Shown piece by piece: positions 43,525-48,683 of a stretch of 48,683 nt of DNA (the first letter of the stretch is position 1; each line of letters opens with the position of its first letter). The translations under genes were made by a program, and so were the position numbers. The stretch spans positions 1 to 48,683 of the forward strand of contig CAYQMF010000040.1 of assembly GCA_964418595.1 (NCBI GenBank), read 5' to 3'. This DNA is from CAYQMF01 sp964418595. Its GTDB lineage: Bacteria; Planctomycetota; UBA1135; UBA2386. Under the pieces are notes generated by a model, which saw nothing but the letters and a program-made list of their open reading frames with translations, was not told where the DNA came from and searched no databases.

Positions 43525-44041
43525 CGCTGCGCCATCCCTCGATCAGCCACTGCCAGAAACCACGGGACCTGCCCGGGTGGCGCTCGATGCGAGGCAGCAG
43601 CTCGAGGACATCCTTCAGCCGCAGCAGCTTCCACAGGTCTTGATAGCGTGCCTCGCGCATGACCCGGCCCATCCACAGGGCGCGCTCGTCAAGATCGGGG
43701 GCAGCCAGCTTCTCGCGCAGTTGCCCGAACGCCACGTCCTCACTCCACCTCGCAGCCGGCGGCCGACCCGTGTCCGACACCTCGGTGCAGCGGCAAGCCG
43801 CTGCACCTGGCGTCGTACTTTCCGGGTTGACGTCGTCGCTGGCGCGACGACCAGACGGGGCCGCCGGCGATGGCATCGTCTGGGGCTTCCAGGGCCGCTC
43901 GGACCTTGCTGTGGAAGAGCCCACGGCAAGGGAGCTTCGTAGTGAATCTTGCGCGCCGGGCGAGCATTCGCGGCCCTTGCAGCACAGGAAGTAAGGGCGC
44001 GCGTCCTGGTCGTCGAGGTCGGTGGACAAGGGCTTGCCCAT
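43514..44041 (-). pseudogene. Interrupted antitoxin-like partner of the AbiEii remnant
   Basis: From ATG 44041 the reading is MGKPLSTDLDDQDARPYFL, followed by 79 residues of unrelated low-quality sequence. It then resumes as WSEDVAFGQLREKLAAPDL, ALWMGRVMREARYQDLWKLL and GRSRGFWQWLIEGWRSDGLL. From memory of proteins encoded immediately upstream of AbiEii toxins, RPYFL normally joins directly to W.E.V...LR..L, so about 237 bp appear to be inserted in frame. The frame then has no stop near the normal end and runs through the toxin gene. A partner role is inferred from position; no DNA-binding motif is obvious. Confidence 0.5.
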
Positions 44042-44216
44042 CGGCTCAGCATCGCCGTTGGGGTCCGCGCGGGCAATCGCCTGGCGGTTCAGGCTGCGGC
44101 TCGGGCGTGGGGTCCCGTGGCATGGATCGGTGGCGAAGCGCGCGGGCTGGACGTGGTGGCGGCGCCGCCCCGGAAGATCCCGGGCCGCAGCGCGTCGAAG
44201 GCCGCGAGCCACGACG

Positions 44217-44336
44217 ATGCACACCAGCCGGACCCACCATTCCTTCCGTCACACCTCCAAGCACCGCCGGCTGCCGCTCGCCTGGATCCTGCTGGGACTC
44301 GCACTCGCGGTGCACGGCGCGTTGCAGCTCCTCTGA
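44217..44336 (+). CDS. Possible 39-aa single-helix membrane peptide
   Basis: ATG 44217 opens a 39-codon frame: a basic, His-rich N-terminus, then the hydrophobic helix LAWILLGLALAVHGALQLL at the end, with the stop at 44334-44336. It looks like a small membrane peptide, but there is no good ribosome-binding site and no comparative support. The surrounding 44042-44557 holds nothing else that I can support. Confidence 0.3.
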   Translation: MHTSRTHHSFRHTSKHRRLPLAWILLGLALAVHGALQLL

Positions 44337-44557
44337 TCGGGCTGCGGGTCGGTCGACGACGCCGGGGACCCTTCGGCCGCGGGAACCGGCTCCAAGGGTC
44401 GCAGGCTCCGCCTCACGGGTGAACATCGGCGGGCGTGCTTCGAGCGAGATCGTGGGAGTGGCCACTCCTGCATCTTCTTGTCCGGTGCAAGACGGATCTG
44501 GGGATGTGGCTTCGGCGCCCGCGATCGCGGTGCGCACCAAGACAAGAGGTCCGCAAC

Positions 44558-46468
44558 GTGCACCCAACCAGAATCCCACTCCGTTTCGCCACCACCTTCG
44601 CACTCTCGATCGCAGGCCTTTGTGCCCAGATCGCCCCGCCCGCCGACCGCGACTTGTCGGCGTATCTCGCCGCCAACCTCCGACACTACGCCGAACCGGG
44701 TGCCGCGTTGTCGGAGGACCAGATCGACCTGTTCGTGGCCGATGCGACGCGCGCGGGTCTCGTGCGCAGCCCCGCCGACCTCTCGCGCGCCAAGGCGCTC
44801 TATCGGGAGGCCATCGCGCGCATGCAGCTCGAGGACGGCGTGGCGTCCGCCGGCAGTGGCGCGAGCGGTGGTGGCAGTGCGCCGGCCGCGATCACGGAGC
44901 GCGAGAACAACGACACCCTCGGCTTGGCCGACACGCTGATCAACACGGACTCGGCCACCGGAACCGTGGGTCCGTTCGCGACGGATCCACGTGACACCTA
45001 CCGCTGGCTCGTGGCGCCCGACTGCTGGGCCACGATCTCCGTGTCCGTGGGGGGCGGCGCCGTGCCGAGCCTGTCGCTCTCCGATGCCGACGGACGGTTC
45101 ATGGTCCCCTCGGTTCTGGTCAATCCGACGACCCGCTCGCTCACCCTGCAGGTCCCGGCAGGGGCGTACACGATCACCGTGACCGGCACGAACACGTACA
45201 CGCTCAGCACCGTGTGCACGCCGACGGTGATCCCCACGCTGACCGGCGCTCCCATCTCGACCGCGCGACCGGCTTCGAGGGCGGACCTCTACCACACCTA
45301 CCGCGTCGTGTGCGGCCCCACCTCCAACCTCAATGTCACCTGCCTGGGTGGGGCCGGCATGGACATGGGCTTCGTCTTCGGGCGGGCGAAGGGCGGTCGC
45401 ATCTTCCTGGTGAACAACGTGGGAGTGAACTCGGACCCGAGCCTCGTCACGCAGCCGCCGGCGGGCGTCTACTACCTGTTCGTGTACGAGACGGGTCCGC
45501 TCACGGGCGGGACGTACACGATCGACGCGGATTGCGTGTGCCCCGGTGGACCTCCGGCGCTGACTTGCGGCGCGACGCTGGCCGGCAACATCGCGACCCT
45601 GGATCAGAAGGACATCTACTCCGTCACGGTGGGAGCGCTGACGAACCACACGTTCACCACGATCCTCGGCACCCACACGGACACCATCCTCGAGGTCTAT
45701 GACGCCGAGATGGGGTCGCTGGCGGAGAATGACGACGACTTCACGCTCGGCAATGGCAACAGGAGCAGCCTCATCCAGCTTCCCCTGCCCCCTGGCCAGT
45801 ACTACGTCAGTGTGCGGCCGTTCTCGTCGGTCGGCACGCTGGGAACGTACAGCGTCGCTCTGGCGTGCGCGCCGCCGGTGATCACGCCGCTGCCGGCGGA
45901 GCGCTTCACGGTCGGTGGCGGAATCCCGGCGGCCGGATCCGCGGCGTTCTCCTACACCGCGTGCACGGCGACGCACCTCGAGATCTCGGCGAACGTGGCG
46001 ACGTCCCGGTTGTCGTGCTACGGCGCCGACGGCAGGCTGCGCGCGTGGTACGGGATCGGGGGCGCGCCCGGTCTCGTCCAGCTCGTCGGGACTTCGGTTG
46101 CCAAGGACGAGACCGTCTACATCGTGGCTCGCACGATCACTGCGCTCGCGGCGCCGGCGTTCACGATGCTCGTGCAAGGTGGTCTGGCCATCGACCCGCC
46201 GGCGCCATTCGGCACGCTCCAGCACCTCGACAAGGTCGGACGCTTCCACTTCGTCATCTCCAGCCCGACCCCGGTCATTCCGTGGCAGGTGCCGTCTCCC
46301 TTCACTGGCTGGCTGTGCATCCAGGTCGACATGGTCCACGTCGTGCCGATCACCGGCAACGGCCGCGTGGCATCGTTCCCCGCCTCGGTGCCAGCTGGTC
46401 TGTTCTTCCAGGCACTGTCCGTCGAGCAGTCGTTCCTGAGCGGTGCCATGACCAACCCGGCCCGGTAG
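44558..46468 (+). CDS. Exported PPC-domain beta-rich protein
   Basis: A 636-aa exported protein starting at GTG 44558 with AGAGG upstream; the signal peptide is RFATTFALSIAGLCAQ. The region ITERENNDTLGLADTLINTDSATGTVGPFATDPRDTYRWLV (residues about 110-150) is the start of a pre-peptidase C-terminal (PPC) domain. A second PPC-like module lies near 345-435 (DQKDIYSVTVGALTNHTFTT, EVYDAEMGSLAENDDDF, GQYYVSVRPFS). No protease domain accompanies them. The C-terminal 200 residues are beta-rich without a recognised family and may be a further surface domain. The structural or adhesive role is unproven. Convergent with the ATPase gene, with a strong hairpin between them. Confidence 0.78.
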   Translation: MHPTRIPLRFATTFALSIAGLCAQIAPPADRDLSAYLAANLRHYAEPGAALSEDQIDLFVADATRAGLVRSPADLSRAKALYREAIARMQLEDGVASAGSGASGGGSAPAAITERENNDTLGLADTLINTDSATGTVGPFATDPRDTYRWLVAPDCWATISVSVGGGAVPSLSLSDADGRFMVPSVLVNPTTRSLTLQVPAGAYTITVTGTNTYTLSTVCTPTVIPTLTGAPISTARPASRADLYHTYRVVCGPTSNLNVTCLGGAGMDMGFVFGRAKGGRIFLVNNVGVNSDPSLVTQPPAGVYYLFVYETGPLTGGTYTIDADCVCPGGPPALTCGATLAGNIATLDQKDIYSVTVGALTNHTFTTILGTHTDTILEVYDAEMGSLAENDDDFTLGNGNRSSLIQLPLPPGQYYVSVRPFSSVGTLGTYSVALACAPPVITPLPAERFTVGGGIPAAGSAAFSYTACTATHLEISANVATSRLSCYGADGRLRAWYGIGGAPGLVQLVGTSVAKDETVYIVARTITALAAPAFTMLVQGGLAIDPPAPFGTLQHLDKVGRFHFVISSPTPVIPWQVPSPFTGWLCIQVDMVHVVPITGNGRVASFPASVPAGLFFQALSVEQSFLSGAMTNPAR

Positions 46469-46469
46469 G

Positions 46470-46500
46470 CGGGCGCCGGCCGCGCTCGGTCGGTCGCCCG
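46470..46500. terminator. Bidirectional GC-rich terminator hairpin between convergent genes
   Basis: Outer stem CGGGCG / CGCCCG (46470-46475 and 46495-46500) and inner stem CCGGCCG / CGGTCGG with loop CGCT, separated by one bulged T. This gives 13 base pairs including one G-U. It lies between the stop codons of the two convergent genes (46468 and 46506), the position of a shared terminator. No T-tract on either side. Confidence 0.65.
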
Positions 46501-46505
46501 GTGGG

Positions 46506-47918
46506 TCAGCCTCCGGACTCGCCGGCGCACACCCCGTCCGCCCGCGCCGCGAGCCGCAGCAGGACCAGCGCCGCGGGCAGCACCGTGACGCCGTCGACCT
46601 CCCCCGGCGCATCGACCTGCGCGGCGACGACGCCGTGGCCGCGGCGGCGGATCTCCTTCAGCTCCTCCGGGCGCAGTTGGCGCGCCCACTTCACCTCGAC
46701 GAGGTTCAGGCGTCGCCCCTCGTACCACGCGGCGTCGACCTCGCCCTTGGCCTTGAGGTAGAAGACCTCCCCCGCGCGCGCGACGTGCGCGGTGACCGTG
46801 GCCTCGAGGTCGCGTTGCAGGCGCGCCTCGTCGGTCATGCCGGCATCGGCCTCACCGAGCCACGCACGCACCGCACGGTGGATGAACGGGTCGGCGAAGA
46901 ACACCTTGCGCGCCTTCTTCGGCGCCGGCCCGCGCGCGTGCTCCGCGAGCGCGGGCACTACGAGCACGGCGTCCATGCGCGCGAGGATCGCCACGTAGTC
47001 GGCGATGGTCTTGGGGTGGTCGATCGACAGCTCGCTCGCGAGCGCGTTCCAGGTGACCTGCGAGCCGTAGCGGTCGGTGATCGCCTGGAGCACTTCGCGC
47101 AGGTAGCGCTCACTGCGGTCGAGGCGCAGGACGTCGCCGCGGATCCAGTCGGCGTAGATGCGCAGGGTGGCAGGGGCCACGACGCCATCGCGCGCGACGT
47201 CGTTGATGGCGACGAGGAAGCCGCCGGTCTGGTGGTAGGCGCGCAGTTCCGCGAGCAGGGTCGGAAGGTGGCGCTGGTCGGCGGGGCCCGGTGCCGCTGC
47301 GAGGGGCGCGCATCCCAGCCGCGTGAGCACGGCGGTGGGCAGCGCCTTGCGCAGGCTGCAGAAGCCGAGGAACGACAGCGGCCGCAGGTGGAAGTCGACC
47401 TCGTCGGCGCGGCCGCGCCGGCCCGGCAGGCGCTTCAGGCTGTCCTGGATGACGAGGTGGTCGGACCCGGTGAGGAGCACGAAACAGCGCTCGAGGTTGC
47501 CGGCATCGGCGAGGAACTTGATCGTGCGGTCCCAGCCGGCGACGTAGGTCACTTCGTCGAGGAAGAGCCAGCGCGGTTGGCTGCCCGGCATCGACGCCAG
47601 CAGGTCGGTGAGCACGCGGCGCAGTTCTTCCGCATCGACGAAGGGCTCGCAGGTGACGTAGGCGATCGCTTCGGGGGGGACACGGTCCTTCACGAGGAGC
47701 CGCTGCATGAGTTGCTTCACGAGCGTGCTCTTGCCGACCTGACGTCCGCCCACCAGCGTGTAGAGGCCCGGTGTGTGCAGGGACACCCGGCTGACCAGGT
47801 CGGGCTCGTCGACCAGCGGGGTCGAGCGCAGGCGGCGCAGCGCCGGGTCGCCTTCGAGGAACGCTCCGCGGCTCTGCCACTGGAGGTTGTGGGGAAGGAG
47901 ACGCGAGTCGGTGGGCAT
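46506..47918 (-). CDS. AAA-type ATPase of the DUF4143 family
   Basis: A 470-aa ATPase. The P-loop is LVGGRQVGKSTLVKQLMQ, Walker B is RWLFLDEVTYVAGWDRTIK, and a sensor-like FVLLTGSDHLVI is followed by LPGRRGRADEVDFHLRPLSF. The C-terminal half has a winged-helix-like stretch (SQVTWNALASELSIDHPKTIADYVAILARM). It ends with the DUF4143-type restriction-enzyme-like region (EVFYLKAKGEVDAAWYEGRRLNLVEVKW), where the E...D...E.K pattern is visible. Such proteins are common, often mobile, and of uncertain function, with toxin- or defence-like roles proposed. ATG 47918 was chosen; ATG 47954 lies inside the palindrome upstream and has no ribosome-binding site. Confidence 0.83.
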   Translation of the reverse strand: MPTDSRLLPHNLQWQSRGAFLEGDPALRRLRSTPLVDEPDLVSRVSLHTPGLYTLVGGRQVGKSTLVKQLMQRLLVKDRVPPEAIAYVTCEPFVDAEELRRVLTDLLASMPGSQPRWLFLDEVTYVAGWDRTIKFLADAGNLERCFVLLTGSDHLVIQDSLKRLPGRRGRADEVDFHLRPLSFLGFCSLRKALPTAVLTRLGCAPLAAAPGPADQRHLPTLLAELRAYHQTGGFLVAINDVARDGVVAPATLRIYADWIRGDVLRLDRSERYLREVLQAITDRYGSQVTWNALASELSIDHPKTIADYVAILARMDAVLVVPALAEHARGPAPKKARKVFFADPFIHRAVRAWLGEADAGMTDEARLQRDLEATVTAHVARAGEVFYLKAKGEVDAAWYEGRRLNLVEVKWARQLRPEELKEIRRRGHGVVAAQVDAPGEVDGVTVLPAALVLLRLAARADGVCAGESGG

Positions 47919-47939
47919 GCCGGCCCCAAGCGTATCGGC

Positions 47940-47991
47940 AGGATGAGCATCCATGACTGACTAAATTCAGTCACCAGCCGATGCTCATCCT
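47940..47991. promoter_or_regulatory. Nested palindromes upstream of the DUF4143 ATPase
   Basis: Outer arms AGGATGAGCAT (47940-47950) and ATGCTCATCCT (47981-47991) enclose inner arms TGACTGA (47954-47960) and TCAGTCA (47967-47973) around CTAAAT. It is the most AT-rich short stretch in its neighbourhood and lies in the intergenic gap 22-73 bp upstream of the ATPase start. This is consistent with an operator or promoter bound by a dimeric protein, or with a transcript hairpin. Confidence 0.6.
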
Positions 47992-47999
47992 TGGCCACC

Positions 48000-48683
48000 C
48001 TACCGCCCCGACACCTCGACCCGATCGAAGAGCGTCGCGGCGTCGGCCTTGGTCCACAACCCGATCCGGCCGCCGTCGCGGAAGGTCCCGTCCCGCCACG
48101 CGAGGCACGGCTTGCCGTCGAAGGCGATCTCGATCGCGTCGCCGGTCATGGTGACCCCGAGCCGATGCCACATGCGCGGCCGCGCTTCCACGTCGGCGCT
48201 CTCGAGCAGCATGCGCTTGCTGTCGACGACGGTGTAGAGGCGCACGTTGTTCTCGAGCGGGTTCCACCGCGCGACGTAGTAGTTGGCCGCGTTGCGCGCG
48301 CGCCACACCAGCCCGCCGCCCTGGTCTTCGTCGCCGCTGCGCGGGTAGAAGTAGGCGGAGCAGGTGAGGTCGCTGGGATACGCCGCGTCGCTGAGCAGGA
48401 GGTTGAAGGTCGAGCCCGTGTTCGTCGTGTCGACGGCGACGACGTGACCCGGATCGTCCGGGTCGAGGCCGTCTGCCACCCGCCACGTCGCGGGCGTCCC
48501 TTTGCCGTTGGTCTCGGCGATCGTGAAGCCGGCGGGCACGGCACCGATGACGTCGTGCTCGAACGAGAGCACAGTCGGCGTCGTGGTCGGCTGGTTCGCT
48601 GGGTGCGTCGGCGCATCGGCCGCGCACGCAGCGGTGAGCGCGAGGGCGACGCGGAGAAGGAGTGCGCGAGGTTCGGTGATCAT
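48000..48683 (-). CDS. Exported concanavalin-like (LamG/DUF1080-type) lipoprotein
   Basis: A 227-aa protein whose ATG is the last three bases of the window, so a longer upstream start cannot be excluded. The signal ALLLRVALALTAACAAD contains a lipobox-like TAAC, predicting a lipoprotein. The mature domain reads VLSFEHDVIGAVPAGFTIAETNGKG, DQGGGLVWRARNAANYYVARWNPLENNVRLYTV and RPRMWHRLGVTMTGDAIEIAFDGKP, ending GGRIGLWTKADAATLFDRVEV. This is the jelly-roll pattern of the 3-keto-disaccharide hydrolase/LamG-like family that binds or processes glycans. The exact activity is not determinable. It lies 82 bp upstream of the ATPase gene on the same strand, separated by the palindromic region. Confidence 0.78.
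   Translation of the reverse strand: MITEPRALLLRVALALTAACAADAPTHPANQPTTTPTVLSFEHDVIGAVPAGFTIAETNGKGTPATWRVADGLDPDDPGHVVAVDTTNTGSTFNLLLSDAAYPSDLTCSAYFYPRSGDEDQGGGLVWRARNAANYYVARWNPLENNVRLYTVVDSKRMLLESADVEARPRMWHRLGVTMTGDAIEIAFDGKPCLAWRDGTFRDGGRIGLWTKADAATLFDRVEVSGR

Noticed and set aside
43870..44994. 374-codon plus-strand frame before the PPC protein
   Set aside because: Low-complexity Arg/Gly/Ser translation without start signals; it overlaps the better-supported gene starting at 44558 in another frame.

Overview
The window is about 48.7 kb of very high-GC DNA (roughly 70% by eye). It is densely coded, mostly with ATG or GTG starts, and encodes many large exported beta-rich proteins. Several end in a shared C-terminal beta domain of about 100 residues, followed by no anchor that I recognise. 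That architecture, a GreA factor carrying a very long N-terminal extension (a form I also associate with Chlamydiae), PilT-like ATPases and FG-GAP, Kelch and SBBP propeller proteins together suggest a Planctomycetota (PVC) bacterium. No rRNA, CRISPR array, prophage or intact transposase is visible, and the taxonomy is inferred from gene content only.

Layout. 1-4971 (minus): a pyruvate carboxylase N-terminus running off the left edge, an anchored multi-domain carboxypeptidase-regulatory-like protein, and the lipid II flippase MurJ. 5152-8771: an exported M14 zinc carboxypeptidase, a translationally overlapping ApaH-like phosphatase, a convergent inositol-phosphatase-family enzyme and a CAU-anticodon tRNA. 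8818-16106 (minus): a TPR protein, a D-threonine-aldolase/D-serine-dehydratase-type PLP enzyme, the long GreA, a Lys-rich possibly nuclease-like protein and a second M14 carboxypeptidase. 16246-21388 (plus): a large lipoprotein, a small membrane-anchored protein and a pair of PilT-family ATPases. The first of the pair has lost its P-loop lysine and carries an MshEN-like domain. 21303-23506: a scarred, partly AT-richer segment bounded by 24-bp perfect direct repeats, holding a frameshifted lipoprotein and a GH57 stub.

23521-27258 (minus): an LVIVD (choice-of-anchor B type) secreted protein, glutamate dehydrogenase and NagB. 27511-32495 (plus): a tight four-gene operon of CotH kinase/lamin-tail protein, VTC-domain polyphosphate polymerase, DUF4956 membrane protein and HlyD-like adaptor. 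This is the most coherent candidate system in the window. 32647-36536: an MBL-fold hydrolase, a small lipoprotein, a GH2 remnant and an exported thioredoxin-like protein interrupted by a single in-frame UGA directly after a cysteine, with a hairpin downstream, so a possible selenoprotein. 36679-42626 (minus): two tandem giant secreted propeller proteins sharing a 1.4-kb 3' cassette, of which 400 bp are identical. The second gene has a frameshift. 42930-44041: a decayed AbiEii-type toxin/antitoxin pair. 44558-48683: an exported PPC-domain protein, a DUF4143-type ATPase with a striking palindromic upstream region, and an exported lectin-like lipoprotein.

Frameshifts at about 42,060, 22,350 and 43,290 could be genuine decay or assembly indels. 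I flag them separately.
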